Assembly: GCA_963715045.1 (NCBI GenBank)
Contig: CAVQRC010000004.1
Span: forward strand, 924,898-988,897
Direction of reading: 5' to 3'
DNA: 64,000 nt
Source: CAVQRC01 sp963715045
GTDB taxonomy: Bacteria > Planctomycetota > Planctomycetia > Pirellulales > Lacipirellulaceae
Shown piece after piece: positions 37,962 to 47,712 of the stretch (positions are counted from its first letter, which is position 1; each line of letters opens with the position of its first letter). The notes beneath the pieces are model-generated. The model ran no database searches. It was not told where the DNA came from and saw nothing but the letters and a program-made list of their open reading frames with translations. A program made the position numbers and the translations under genes.

Positions 37962-40900
37962 TTCGCCGTTGTAGAGCCCCGCAATCAGTGTCCGGCCGTC
38001 CGGTGTGAAGGACAGCGCCTTGACCCCTTCGCGGGTCGGCAACGTCACCTTCACGCGACCACTCTCCACGTCCCAGAGCTTGACCGCTCTGTCGATTCCC
38101 CCGGTGGCAACGGTCTTGCCATCGGGAGCGAATGCAATCAGATTCACTACCTGGCTCAGCTTCCGCGTCGCGACCGCACGGGGTTGACTCACCCGCCAGA
38201 AAGCCACGCGGCGGTCTTTCCCGGCGGAAGCGACCAGGGAACCGTCGGGGGACCAGGCCACCGCCGCGACGCTGTCTTGGTGAGCCGCCTGCTTCGCCGC
38301 CACGGTGCCCGTCGACAGGTCGATTACCTCGACCCGCCCGTCAATTCCGCCCACGGCAAGTCGAGAGCGATCAGGGGAAATAGCCAACGTACTCGGGTGA
38401 ACCGTGGAATTGGTCGCCAACGACGTTTCCGTGTCTCGCTGCGGATCAAATACGACCAGCTCCAGAACCCAGGAATCGCCCGCCATCCGACTGGCCGCAG
38501 ACAACACCCGCCCATCCGGAAGCAGGGCAATCCCCAGCGGCACTCCGGTGCCCTTGCCCAGCAATCGCATCGACGGCGGGTCGCGAAGCGAACTTTCGTA
38601 GACCTCCAGGGGTACGGATTGAAACGCGAACGCTGCCCCGTCCGAGGCCGTCGCCAGGCTTACCGCCTGGGTCGGCAAGGTCAGTGCGAACGGACCCCGG
38701 CGGCGGCTCTTCAAATTCCAGGTCGCGATCTCGCTGCCCATGGCCGCGATCAGAAGTTCTCCCTCGTCCGCGAACGCAATCGCGTTGATCGGCCGCGTGC
38801 CCCGAATCAACTCCCGCTGTTGCGCCGCAAGTGCCTTTTCCATGTCCCAGATTCTGGCGAATCGATCCACGCTCCCCGTGACGATCCGTTTTCCGTCGGG
38901 AAAGAAACGAACCTCTTTGACAGCGGCCTCGTGTTGTTGCAGGGGCAGGATCCGTGCTCCTGCCGCGACGTCCCAGACTTCGACCGCACTGTTCAGACAG
39001 GCCACCGCCAGATGGCTGTCGCTGACAGGCGAGAACCGGATCGAACTCGCGACACGGGTGAACTCCTCAAGCATTTCGACTTCGTTTGCCTCGAGATCCC
39101 AGACGGCGATCAGCTTGTTACCCGCCGCTGCCAGGCGACGACCATCGCGAGAAAACGACAGCGCAAGCACACCCGACGGCATCCGTTGGCTCAGCCGTCG
39201 TTCTCCCGTGGCCACATCCCAGACTTCAACAACCCGTGACGACTCGCACAAGGCCAGCGACTGCCCATCCGGACTGAAGGCGACCTGGCCCGGTACGGGG
39301 AACGGCCGGTTGCGAGCTGGACGAAGTGTGTGCGTCGAACCTGCCAGTGACACTTCATCGGCTGGCTGAGCCGAGGCGTCCTCCGGCAGCACGCGCGAGG
39401 CAAGTCGGACGAGGACGACTTTTCCATCCAGTTGCGCGACCGCGACGAGGGCGCGGTGGGCTGCCGCCGCAAGCGACACGGGCCGCCCGGAGAGCGTGAT
39501 GCGAGCCGTCGTGAGCTCGGCCCCGGATTCCAGATCCCAGCAACGCAGGGTTTGATCACTGCTTCCGGAAACCAGGGTCTCACCGCGGGCGGTCGGCAAG
39601 CAGCAGAGGCTCGTGACTTCTCCCCGATGGCCTTCCAATTTGTCCAGCAGCCGGCCGGTACTGGCGTCGAAAATACAGATCCGCTTGTCGACACCTCCGG
39701 TCACGACGCGGCGACCATCCGCGGTCACGGCGACGCAGTTGACTCCGCGTTCGTGGGGGCCCAGCGGAATCGTGTCGGGATGCGTCAGTCGCCACAACAA
39801 ATACCATTCGAAGCTGCGGAGATCTTCGCGATCGTCCCCGGCCGCCGGAATCTGCGACTCCAGCAATTCGACCGCCGAGGCGATCTGGTTGGAATCCCAT
39901 GCGATCTGGGCAGCGACCATCCGCGTGAAGTACAGTGCGCGACGACTCTGTTCTGCCTCGAGGTCGGCCCGATCCCGCTGTCGGTCGGCTTCCAGGCGGG
40001 CCCGGGTCTCATCTTCGCGGGCGCGGGTTTCCCGTTCGGCGAGGCGGGCGTAGTTCACCGCCACGACCGGGCTGACAGTGGCCACGATCGCCACGAGTCC
40101 GATCAGCATCGCGGCCAGCGGGTTGCGACGACACCACCGCCCTGTTTTGGCGACTCTCCCGACGGGACGCGCGTGAATCGTTTCACCCCGCAGGTAGCGA
40201 CCGACCTCGTCGGCCAGCAGGCGGGCCATCGGGTAGCGTCGTGACGCGTTTTTCTCCAGGCACTTCAGACAAATGGTTTCCAGATCGCGTGGAATCCGCG
40301 GATTGAGTGTTCGTGGCGCGAGCGGTTCCTTGAACTTCACCTGGAACAGAATGTCGTCGCGGTTCGCCGCCTGAAACGGGGGGTGCCCGATCAGCATGGC
40401 ATACAGAATCGCACCGAGCGAGTAAACGTCCGCCGCAGGTCCAATTTCTTCGTGCCTCCCACTGGCCTGTTCCGGCGGCATGTAGCTCGGTGTGCCCAGA
40501 AGTTGTCCGGTCTCAGTGAGGTCGCTCGCTTCGGAGATGCGTTTGGCCAGACCGAAGTCCGTGATTTTCGGATCGCCCTTCCGATCGAGGAGCACGTTGT
40601 GCGGTTTCAGGTCGCGGTGAATGATCCCCTGTTCGTGCGCGTAGGCCACCGCCTCGGCGATCGAGTGGATCAACCGGGCCGCGATGACAGTCGGTAACGG
40701 ACCGTCGTGAAGTCTTTCCGCCAGGCTCTGTCCTTCGACGAAGCCCATTGAAAAGTAGTGGCAGCCATCGTGTTCATCGACCTCGTAAACGGGAACGATC
40801 CCGGGATGCTCCAGGGCGGCGGCCGCTTCTGCTTCGGCGTGAAAGCGTTTGATCTGCTCCTCCTTGGCCAGCCCGCCAGAGAGGATCATCTTCACCGCCA

Positions 40901-41309
40901 CGGTCCGATTCAAACTCACCTGGCGGGCACGAAACACGATTCCCATCCCACCCCGCCCGAGTTCTTCCTGCAGTTCGTAGTCGCCATCGCGGCCGAAGCG
41001 ACTTCCACCGCGGAGCGTGGCCGGGATCGCAAACGACGCCGTTCTCTGGCCGACGCCGTCCTCGGGTCGCGGAACCCTGGCGGGTTCGGCCAGGTTCGCC
41101 AGTTCATCGAGGTTCGCGAAAAACGGTCTCAGGTCGTTTGAGTACTCCGAATGGGCTTTCAAGAAGGCGTCGCGATCGGGAGGATTGCCAGCTTCCGCCG
41201 CTGACAAATACTCGGCGATGATCTCAAACAGTCGATCGTCGCCGCCGCGGTCTCGAGTGCGACCCGGATCTTCACGCCGCGGATCGTTGCTGGAAGTCGG
41301 CGCCGTCAT
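37899..41309 (-). CDS. Ser/Thr protein kinase with transmembrane helix and WD40 domain
   Basis: A 1136-residue protein. A DUF-like N-terminal helix region (LFEIIAEYLSAAEAGNPPDRDAFL) is usual in planctomycete kinases. The kinase domain is at about 105-370: LGRGGMGIVFRAR loop, VAVKMIL Lys, HRDLKPHNVLLD catalytic loop and DFGLAKR magnesium loop. A transmembrane helix (LAAMLIGLVAIVATVSPVVAV) is near 400. The C-terminal half is a WD40 series of many blades (TGGVDKRICIFDASTGRLLDK, VSGSSDQTLRCWDLESG, GGIDRAVKLWDVESG). All catalytic residues are present, so it should be active with the WD40 part as sensor or docking surface. The ATG at 41309 is chosen over upstream frame. Confidence 0.94.
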   Translation of the reverse strand: MTAPTSSNDPRREDPGRTRDRGGDDRLFEIIAEYLSAAEAGNPPDRDAFLKAHSEYSNDLRPFFANLDELANLAEPARVPRPEDGVGQRTASFAIPATLRGGSRFGRDGDYELQEELGRGGMGIVFRARQVSLNRTVAVKMILSGGLAKEEQIKRFHAEAEAAAALEHPGIVPVYEVDEHDGCHYFSMGFVEGQSLAERLHDGPLPTVIAARLIHSIAEAVAYAHEQGIIHRDLKPHNVLLDRKGDPKITDFGLAKRISEASDLTETGQLLGTPSYMPPEQASGRHEEIGPAADVYSLGAILYAMLIGHPPFQAANRDDILFQVKFKEPLAPRTLNPRIPRDLETICLKCLEKNASRRYPMARLLADEVGRYLRGETIHARPVGRVAKTGRWCRRNPLAAMLIGLVAIVATVSPVVAVNYARLAERETRAREDETRARLEADRQRDRADLEAEQSRRALYFTRMVAAQIAWDSNQIASAVELLESQIPAAGDDREDLRSFEWYLLWRLTHPDTIPLGPHERGVNCVAVTADGRRVVTGGVDKRICIFDASTGRLLDKLEGHRGEVTSLCCLPTARGETLVSGSSDQTLRCWDLESGAELTTARITLSGRPVSLAAAAHRALVAVAQLDGKVVLVRLASRVLPEDASAQPADEVSLAGSTHTLRPARNRPFPVPGQVAFSPDGQSLALCESSRVVEVWDVATGERRLSQRMPSGVLALSFSRDGRRLAAAGNKLIAVWDLEANEVEMLEEFTRVASSIRFSPVSDSHLAVACLNSAVEVWDVAAGARILPLQQHEAAVKEVRFFPDGKRIVTGSVDRFARIWDMEKALAAQQRELIRGTRPINAIAFADEGELLIAAMGSEIATWNLKSRRRGPFALTLPTQAVSLATASDGAAFAFQSVPLEVYESSLRDPPSMRLLGKGTGVPLGIALLPDGRVLSAASRMAGDSWVLELVVFDPQRDTETSLATNSTVHPSTLAISPDRSRLAVGGIDGRVEVIDLSTGTVAAKQAAHQDSVAAVAWSPDGSLVASAGKDRRVAFWRVSQPRAVATRKLSQVVNLIAFAPDGKTVATGGIDRAVKLWDVESGRVKVTLPTREGVKALSFTPDGRTLIAGLYNGELRVWDGRPLPAAGEPGGGDD

Positions 41310-41389
41310 GTTCGGTTCCACCTGGAGCCTCCCACCGTATCCCGGGATGACTCGGTGACACTCTGCAGCGGCCCCGTCCCTGGCCAACT

Positions 41390-42364
41390 TCACGTGGAGG
41401 AATGATGCACCGCGTGCCATGACCGGTACCAGTCGACGAACTCTCTGACGCCTTCGTCGAAATTGACCGTGGGTCGATAGCCCAACAACCGCCGGGCCTT
41501 GGAAAGGTCGGCGTGCGTGATCTGCATGTCTTCCGCCCGCGGTGGGAGGGAATCAATTACGGCCTTCTTGCCGCTCGCCCGCTCGACAGCCGCAATCACC
41601 TCGTTGACCTCGACCGGCTCGTCGTGACCGAGGTTGATGCATTCGCCCGCCGCTCCCGCCGCATCCATGGCGGCCATGATTCCCCCACAGATGTCACGGA
41701 CGTGCGTGAAATCTCGCTGGACTTTTCCATCTCCATAGAGTGGCAATGGTTTTCCGGTCTCGATCGCCTTGGTGAAGATCGACAACGCCAGATCGGGGCG
41801 CAGCCGCGGACCGTAAACACTGAAGAATCGCAGGCAAACACTCGGTACGTGGAATAAGTGGTGGTAGGTCAGGCACAGCAGTTCGGCGGCCCGCTTGGTC
41901 GCGCCGTAAGGGCTCTTGGGTATGCCCAGTTGACCATCCTCGCGAAACGGCGGTTCGGCCCCGTCCCCGTAGACCGTGGACGACGAAGCGTAAATGAACT
42001 TCGACACCGGGCGTGCCCGGGCAGCTTCCAGCAGCACGAGCGTTCCTTCGACATTGGCATGTTGATACGGTCGGGGATGGTCGACGCTGTACCGCACGCC
42101 CGCGTATCCACCCAGGTGAATCACGTAGCGAATATTCCGGGAACCGAACAGCTCTTCGACCAACAGCGCATCGCAGAACGATCCTTCGACCGTTTCTACC
42201 CGCTCGTTCGCAGCCCACTGGGCAGCGTTCGACCGCTTCAGACGCGGATCGTAAAAGTCGTTGAAGTCATCCAAACAAACGATTTCGGCCGAGCTCGACG
42301 TGAGCAGACGTTCAATCAGATGACTACCGACGAATCCCGCCCCTCCGGTTACCAGAACTGTCAT
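41390..42364 (-). CDS. NAD-dependent sugar epimerase, UDP-glucuronate 4-epimerase-like
   Basis: A 324-residue extended SDR. The GGAGFVGSH Rossmann motif is at residues 7-15 and the catalytic pair in SPYGATKRA near 150. LDDFNDFYDPRLKR near 31-44 and GYAGVRYSVDHP are marks of the UDP-glucuronate 4-epimerase group, which makes UDP-galacturonate for exopolysaccharide or lipopolysaccharide; the ligand is a family inference. The ATG at 42364 is at the expected place. It is the last gene of the polysaccharide cluster on this strand and lies 80 bases before the kinase gene. Confidence 0.9.
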   Translation of the reverse strand: MTVLVTGGAGFVGSHLIERLLTSSSAEIVCLDDFNDFYDPRLKRSNAAQWAANERVETVEGSFCDALLVEELFGSRNIRYVIHLGGYAGVRYSVDHPRPYQHANVEGTLVLLEAARARPVSKFIYASSSTVYGDGAEPPFREDGQLGIPKSPYGATKRAAELLCLTYHHLFHVPSVCLRFFSVYGPRLRPDLALSIFTKAIETGKPLPLYGDGKVQRDFTHVRDICGGIMAAMDAAGAAGECINLGHDEPVEVNEVIAAVERASGKKAVIDSLPPRAEDMQITHADLSKARRLLGYRPTVNFDEGVREFVDWYRSWHAVHHSST

Positions 42365-42579
42365 CGCTGCACTCTGCGGATGTTATGTTGCGGACATGTG
42401 GTCGGATGATTGCCGCCGCCCGGGGCGTCGCTCCCGTTACCATCGCGGTCAACTCATGGTACGCGCCGGGACACGCACAGGCATCCCCACCTCCCGGCGG
42501 ACGCCCATGATATCTCAACCTTCGCGGCTTGACTGCGCCGCCCACGGCCCGCAGGCGATCGCCGCGAGACCGTCTCGGA

Positions 42580-43302
42580 TCAATGCCCCGTCACGCGCCG
42601 CAGGAAAAGCCGCAGAATGACGCGGGCAGCAGACCACGCTTCGCCGACGTTGAGCTTCGAAGTTCCCCGCTCGCGATCGACGAACACGATGGGAACCTCG
42701 CGAAATCGGACGTGCTCGCGGTGCAGCAGAAACAGAATCTCCTCCAGGTAAGCAAAACCGCTCGCGCGGAGCGAAGCCAGATCGGAGCTGGCCAGCACCG
42801 CCGTGCGGTAACAGCGAAAGGCTCCCGAACAGTCGGCAACCGGCAAGCCGAGTAGCTGCCGGGCGGCGCTGTTGACGACGTAGCTGAGCGCCCGCCGGTA
42901 CCAGGGCCAGCCGTCGATGCGACCCCCGGGGCAATACCGCGAACCGATGACAACGTCGGCATCGGCCGTGGCAGCGACCAGTTCGGGAACGTATTTGGCC
43001 GGGTGGCTGCCGTCGGCGTCCATCGTGACCACCCGCTCATAGCCCTCGACGATGGCATGATTCAGGGCGAGCAGGGTCGCCGACCCGAGACCCTGCTTGC
43101 CAGGTCGCGATAGGACCGTAATCCGTGGCTCCCCTGCGGCCCGTTGTTCGCACCACAGCCCCGTGCCGTCGGGAGAGTTGTCATCGACAACCAGGATTCG
43201 GGCGTCGGAGGCAGCCGCCAGGATATCGTCAATCAGACGCGGAAGATTGTCGCGTTCGTTGTAAGTGGCCAGTGCGACGAGCGTGGAACGCGGCGTAGTC
43301 AT
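42580..43302 (-). CDS. GT2 glycosyltransferase, dolichol-phosphate-mannose-synthase-like
   Basis: A 240-residue protein. The GT-A fold signs are LVALATYNERDNLP at the N-terminus, ILVVDDNSPDGTG near 36-48 and the metal site TMDADGSHPA near 93. The later GSRYCPGG and VNSAARQLLGLPVADCSGAFR segments are those of DPM1/polyprenyl-phosphate mannosyl- or glucosyltransferases. It should transfer a sugar from a nucleotide donor to a lipid phosphate at the membrane; only one weak hydrophobic segment is seen, so it is peripheral. The ATG overlaps the stop of the upstream epimerase (TGATG), indicating coupled translation. Confidence 0.93.
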   Translation of the reverse strand: MTTPRSTLVALATYNERDNLPRLIDDILAAASDARILVVDDNSPDGTGLWCEQRAAGEPRITVLSRPGKQGLGSATLLALNHAIVEGYERVVTMDADGSHPAKYVPELVAATADADVVIGSRYCPGGRIDGWPWYRRALSYVVNSAARQLLGLPVADCSGAFRCYRTAVLASSDLASLRASGFAYLEEILFLLHREHVRFREVPIVFVDRERGTSKLNVGEAWSAARVILRLFLRRVTGH

Positions 43303-44243
43303 CAGCCCGAAAACAGCGACTTGTAATACTCGATCGAGAGTTTGAGCCCGTCCTCGAAATCGACGGCCGGCGCGTAGCCGAGAACTTCGCGGGCCAGCGA
43401 GATGTCAGCCAGGCTCTCGTGCACGTCCCCGACTCGCGGTGGCTTGAAGATCGGCTCGATGGAAGTGCCCAACGCAGTGTTGATACCCGCGACCAGTTCC
43501 AGCAGCGTCGTTTGTCGACCGCAGGCCACGTTGATCGTCTTTCCGGCCGCGTGTTCCGCCTCCGCTGCGGCCAGATTTCCGGCCACGACGTTGTCGACGT
43601 AGGTGAAGTCACGGCTTTGCGTGCCGTCTCCGAAAATCGTCGGCCGCTGACCTTCGATCATCATCGAGACGAACTTCGGAATCACGGCCGAATACTCGCT
43701 CGCGGGATCCTGCCGAGGGCCAAACACATTGAAATAGCGGATCGAAACGGTTTCGAGTTGATACGAACACCAGAATGCGTGGCAATAGTACTCGCCGGCC
43801 AGCTTGGCTGCCGCATACGGGGAGAGCGGCATCGCGGCATCCGACTCCCGTTTGGACGAAAACGGCTGGTCGCCATACGCGCTGCTCGAAGCGGCGTAGA
43901 CCACCCGCCGCACGCCGCTCCGCCGGGCCGCGTCGAGAAGCATGACAGTGCCGGTCACGCAAGCGTCGTGTGTGTCGAGCGGCGCCGCGACGCTGCGAGG
44001 TACCGACGCCAATGCAGCCTGATGAAAGACGACTTCCACTCCGTCGACCGCTCGCTTCACCGCATCCGAGTCACACAAGCTGCCTTCGATGAACTCGACG
44101 TCGTCGCCCAGCAGATCGATGTTCGCGCGATTTCCAGTGGAGAGGTCGTCCAGAACTTTGACGGCATGTCCAGCGCGGAGCAGATGGTCCGCAAGGTGAG
44201 AGCCGATGAACCCAGCGCCGCCAGTTACGAGGTATTTCGCCAT
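43302..44243 (-). CDS. NAD-dependent sugar epimerase, UDP-glucose/UDP-GlcNAc 4-epimerase-like
   Basis: A 313-residue extended SDR. GGAGFIGSHLADH is at residues 8-20 and the catalytic pair in SPYAAAKLAGEYY near 143-150. VFHQAALASVPRSV and SIRYFNVFGPRQDP fit the WbpP/GalE-type 4-epimerases that interconvert UDP-GlcNAc/UDP-GalNAc or UDP-glucose/UDP-galactose. It is clearly a different subgroup from the epimerase 0.9 kb downstream (no DFNDFYDP motif). First of two coupled genes with the GT2. Product: an activated sugar for exopolysaccharide, inferred from the surrounding Wzz-like and kinase-like genes. Confidence 0.92.
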   Translation of the reverse strand: MAKYLVTGGAGFIGSHLADHLLRAGHAVKVLDDLSTGNRANIDLLGDDVEFIEGSLCDSDAVKRAVDGVEVVFHQAALASVPRSVAAPLDTHDACVTGTVMLLDAARRSGVRRVVYAASSSAYGDQPFSSKRESDAAMPLSPYAAAKLAGEYYCHAFWCSYQLETVSIRYFNVFGPRQDPASEYSAVIPKFVSMMIEGQRPTIFGDGTQSRDFTYVDNVVAGNLAAAEAEHAAGKTINVACGRQTTLLELVAGINTALGTSIEPIFKPPRVGDVHESLADISLAREVLGYAPAVDFEDGLKLSIEYYKSLFSG

Positions 44244-44606
44244 GGAGAAGGAAGAGGGGTTGAAGGTCGATCTGGGTCAATTCCCGGGTGCCATGCAGAG
44301 GATCGCGGACAGCGAGTCGCGTGCCGCGGGGCAAACATGGCGATGGGGAAGTGGGGTGGGGCCCGCGGAATGCGGTACAGAATAGGAAAGCAGTGGCTGA
44401 TTGCAAATGGCCGCCTCCGCGGACGCGGGAGCTGCTCAGATGGCGGGTGCAGGAACGCCGTTGCGGATGGGTCGTCGGGCCACTCTGTGGTGGGAATTCG
44501 TCATTGGGAATTCCCAAGTCTTTAGTCCTTGGTCATTCGCAGCCCGGGCCGCTTCCGCGACACCAACAAGCCCGTTCCTGTACCCTCACATGGCGACCCG
44601 CCGCTT
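44244..44606. other. Gene-free stretch with two short dispersed-repeat motifs
   Basis: 363 bases downstream of the BY-kinase-like gene and upstream of the epimerase-GT2 pair. At 44531-44586 it holds a copy of an element also found at 50243-50297 (shared core AACAAGCCCGTTCCTG). Next to it, 44505-44540 resembles 47640-47695 (TTTAGTCCTTGGTCATTCG against ATTAGTCCTTACTCATTCG). No gene is supported. Confidence 0.55.
44531..44586 (+). repeat. Dispersed repeat B, copy 1
   Basis: Shares CATTC, CGGGCCG, GCGA, AACAAGCCCGTTCCTG and ACCC in the same order and spacing with 50243-50297. Both copies start 18-30 bases from a stop codon. Confidence 0.7.
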
Positions 44607-45897
44607 TCAGCAGCCCACGAGCAGGCAGCCCTTGAGCGGCGTTCCCAGGCGGCCCAAGTAGCGGGCGGCCCGCTTCGCCGCGGCGACCTCGCTGCGTCCT
44701 GCCTGCACGACCAGGTAGACGGCTTCGACATGCGGTCCGGCCGCGGCGACGATCGGCCTGTCCCAAGGCCCCGCATCGACGACGGTGAATGCGTATTGCT
44801 CGCGAATTTCTCCCAGCCGCTGCAGGGCCAGGGCATCATCAATCTGGGGCCACAGATCTTCGCCGAGACCGCGGGGGACCATTCTCAGCCCATCGATCTG
44901 AGTCGGTGCGACCAGTTCACTCAATTGTCGCGATCCCAGCAGCAACGACGCGAAGCCCGGCTGCGTCGGCTGCCGCGTCAGCTCATCCCGCGGGTCGGTA
45001 CCGCCGTCGATGACCAGCACGTGACCGGCCGCGGTGCCCACGAGCGACTTGGCGATCTCGGCTGCGGCCAGCGTGCTGTCCGCAGTGCCGTCTACGCTGG
45101 CCAGCAACACGATGCGCCCCTGCTGGGTGGCGTCCGGCAAGCCGATATCGGCGAGGATTGCGGCACGACAGGGCTTCATTTCCGGGCTGATCTTCAACCT
45201 CGGAAACTTGACGTCGGCCCCGTGCCTGAGCGGGGCCTCGGCCGCGTCGATCGAGACGTTCTGAGGAGTTGCCGGCCGCGGTTGCTCAGCGGCTGCTGAC
45301 GCAGCGGGCGGCGGGTCGGCACGATCGACCGCCTTCCCGCTTAAGCCGTTGGAGGGCGAACGGTCGACGCGGTGACCTCCTTTCGAATTCGATTCGTCTC
45401 GAAGCTCCTGGGCGTCGCGGATCAATTCGCCACCGCAGCACGGATCGGCAACCAGGGTCGCCCGGCCGGCCAACGCCGCGGCCGTGTCTTGCTGCAAACT
45501 TTGAGTCGCCAGGATCGCTGCCGGTTCGAAGCCATCCGCGGGGATGAGTGGAGTCATCAACGGCGCGAAGTCGGTCTCGAGATCGCAGTCGCCGTTGACG
45601 TCGATGACCCCATTCGCGGCGTATTCGACCGCGGGAAGCAGATCAAATGGAGCGTTGCGGCGATTTCCTGGGACCCGGCTGCGGACATCACCCCGAGTTG
45701 CCCGCATGCCGATTCTCGGCCCGGGGCCGACCGCCTGACGGAGGAGCGGCAGCGGAGGTCGTCGCCGCCTCGGCCGACGCGCCCTTGCCGAGCATCCAGG
45801 TGTCCGAGGTGCCCGTCGTGAACGGTTGCCGCGGTGTTCCGGATGCGGTCGGTTGGACACTGTCAAGCCGGCGAAGCGCCGCGGTCATCAACGACAT
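44607..45897 (-). CDS. Exopolysaccharide tyrosine-kinase-like (CpsD/ParA-type) ATPase, degenerate and frameshifted
   Basis: Reconstructed as about 429 residues. The N-terminus MSLMTAALRRLDSVQP is the basic opening seen in planctomycete exopolysaccharide-regulator ATPases. After a low-complexity linker the C-terminal half resembles BY-kinase/CpsD: VLLASVDGTADST where a Walker A (usually GEGKST) belongs, but the Lys is absent; HVLVIDGGTDPRDELT matches Walker A' and FTVVDAGPWDRP matches Walker B; YLVVQAGRSE and RLGTPLKGCLLV close the fold. So it may not hydrolyse ATP. The frame breaks near GGGG at 45723-45726; one base fewer joins the halves. Partner of the Wzz-like gene in the same cluster. Confidence 0.8.
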
Positions 45898-45949
45898 GGG
45901 TGAATCTCTCTTTGAACAGAATCGCGTGAAGCATGCAGCAGCAGCCTGG

Positions 45950-47452
45950 CTACATCCGCCGCAGCCGCGAAAACAGATTGCCCATCGACCGCGAGCGGTT
46001 GCGCGGTGCCTGCTCTTTCGCTTCTCCCCCTGATGCCCCTTGCGAATCGACGCGGAGCGGTACCGTGCAGGGGCGCGTCGTTGCCTCCTCCTCGGATGCT
46101 TCTTCATCACATGGCGGATACACCGGATCCCCTGCGTAGTCGCCGGCCACTTCCGGCGACTCCGACTCCGGACCGATCAACGGCACTGGCTGAATCGACG
46201 CGATCTCTGCCAACGCGTCAGCTCCCGAGGAGTCGCTGCGAGGAGGGGACAACACGACCGTGCGTGTCTCTCCGTAAGGATCAACGACGACCTCCTCGAC
46301 AGGGAGGTCGTTGGCCGCGTCATCGAGTTGTCGCTGGATCGCGTCGAGTTGGGCAATCGGTCCGTCCTGAGACTCTTCCTCGCACTCCTCGTCCGTGGAC
46401 TCAGATGCCTCGAAGCGATCGTCCGTACCCGCAGCCGACGCTTCGTCTGGCGGTGTCATTTCTCGCGATTCAGGCGGTGGGAATTGGGCCACAACCGGTT
46501 CGTCGGTGTCCTCGTCGAGCTCCGGCACCGCTGGGGAAATCGCGGCTTCGGGCGCCCTGGAGCCGGTTTCCCCGTTGGCCGCGTCGTCGTCGTCGTCGAG
46601 CGTCCCGAATTCGATGCTCGCGGCCGCATCGCCGGCTGCGGCGCGCTGCGGCAGCGGCAGTTGCTGCAGATCGGACCACGACTCATCGATCGCGGCCGCC
46701 TCCAGGGGCGACATTCCCGCTGCCGCACCCAGCACTAACGCATGATCGCAGAGCTGATTGACAACCCGCGGAATCCCTTCGCTGTATTCCCAGATGCTCC
46801 TGATCGCCTTGGCGGTGAACAGGGTCTCGACATCGGCTCCACAAAGCTCGAGTTGAGTCGTAACGTATTCGAGCGTCTGGTCGTAGGACATCGCCGAGAG
46901 GTAGCTGCGGGCCACGATTCTCTGTTGCAGGGCCGCGTACTCCGATTGCCCCAGCCGTTCTTCCAGTTGCGAATTCCCGGCGAGGATCAGGACCACTCGT
47001 GGCTTCCCCTGATCGCAGAGATTGGTCAGCATTCGCAGTTCTTCGAGAACCCGTGCGGGAAGCGCTTCGGCGTCATCGATCAGCAGCAGCAGCCCTTCGC
47101 GCGAGCGATCGCGATCCTGGACGAAGTCGATCAGTGACAGCCGCAGTTCGCCCTCATCCTTGTCTCGATAAGGTAAGCCGACCCGGTACAGAATCGCCTG
47201 CAGCAGTGCCTTTCGTGTTCGCGTCGCCGTGTTCGCAATCATGGCGATCGAAAACCGGTCCGCCTGCAACTGCTCGATGGAGCGGATTACGAGCGTCTTC
47301 CCGCAGCCGCTGGGTCCGATCAGCAGTCCAGCTCCTTCGAACCGTTCGATGCATTGCAGGAGTCGCTGCCTGGCCGCTGCGTGCGGTTCCAACGCGACGA
47401 ATCGGTCGGGATCGGCGGCTGGTGAGAATGGTCGCTTCGTCGTCGTCTGCAT
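45950..47452 (-). CDS. ExeA/GspA-like AAA ATPase with acidic tail
   Basis: A 500-residue protein. Residues 1-250 are an ExeA-type AAA domain: Walker A GPSGCGKTL near 42, Walker B LLLLIDDAEALP near 115, ILAGNSQLEERLG, the QRIVARSYLSAMSYDQTLEYV helix and a C-terminal VNQLCDHALVLG lid. Residues about 280-480 are low complexity and acidic (TLDDDDDAANGETG, STDEECEEESQDG), ending in a basic NRSRSMGNLFSRLRRM that could touch a membrane. Relatives in polysaccharide clusters (XrtA-type) control secretion or chain-length machinery. It lies 52 bases before the kinase-like gene. The ATG at 47452 is chosen for a normal start just before the AAA fold. Confidence 0.87.
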   Translation of the reverse strand: MQTTTKRPFSPAADPDRFVALEPHAAARQRLLQCIERFEGAGLLIGPSGCGKTLVIRSIEQLQADRFSIAMIANTATRTRKALLQAILYRVGLPYRDKDEGELRLSLIDFVQDRDRSREGLLLLIDDAEALPARVLEELRMLTNLCDQGKPRVVLILAGNSQLEERLGQSEYAALQQRIVARSYLSAMSYDQTLEYVTTQLELCGADVETLFTAKAIRSIWEYSEGIPRVVNQLCDHALVLGAAAGMSPLEAAAIDESWSDLQQLPLPQRAAAGDAAASIEFGTLDDDDDAANGETGSRAPEAAISPAVPELDEDTDEPVVAQFPPPESREMTPPDEASAAGTDDRFEASESTDEECEEESQDGPIAQLDAIQRQLDDAANDLPVEEVVVDPYGETRTVVLSPPRSDSSGADALAEIASIQPVPLIGPESESPEVAGDYAGDPVYPPCDEEASEEEATTRPCTVPLRVDSQGASGGEAKEQAPRNRSRSMGNLFSRLRRM

Positions 47453-47712
47453 AGTTCCCAACCGCTCTGAGGTCGGCAAAAACGTTGCACGCCACAAAAG
47501 CGCACCCCTGAGGATTATCGGCACCAAGGACGCAATAAGATGAGCACAGACCCGGCCAGAGCCCGCAATGCCTGACCCCGTTGACGAATGACTTACCTGT
47601 GCGAAACACACCGAATCACCAACCAAAGGTCGTTCTTTCGACATTCGACATTCGGTATTCCCTAGTCATTAGTCCTTACTCATTCGTCATTTCCGGCCCT
47701 CCGACCCCTCAC

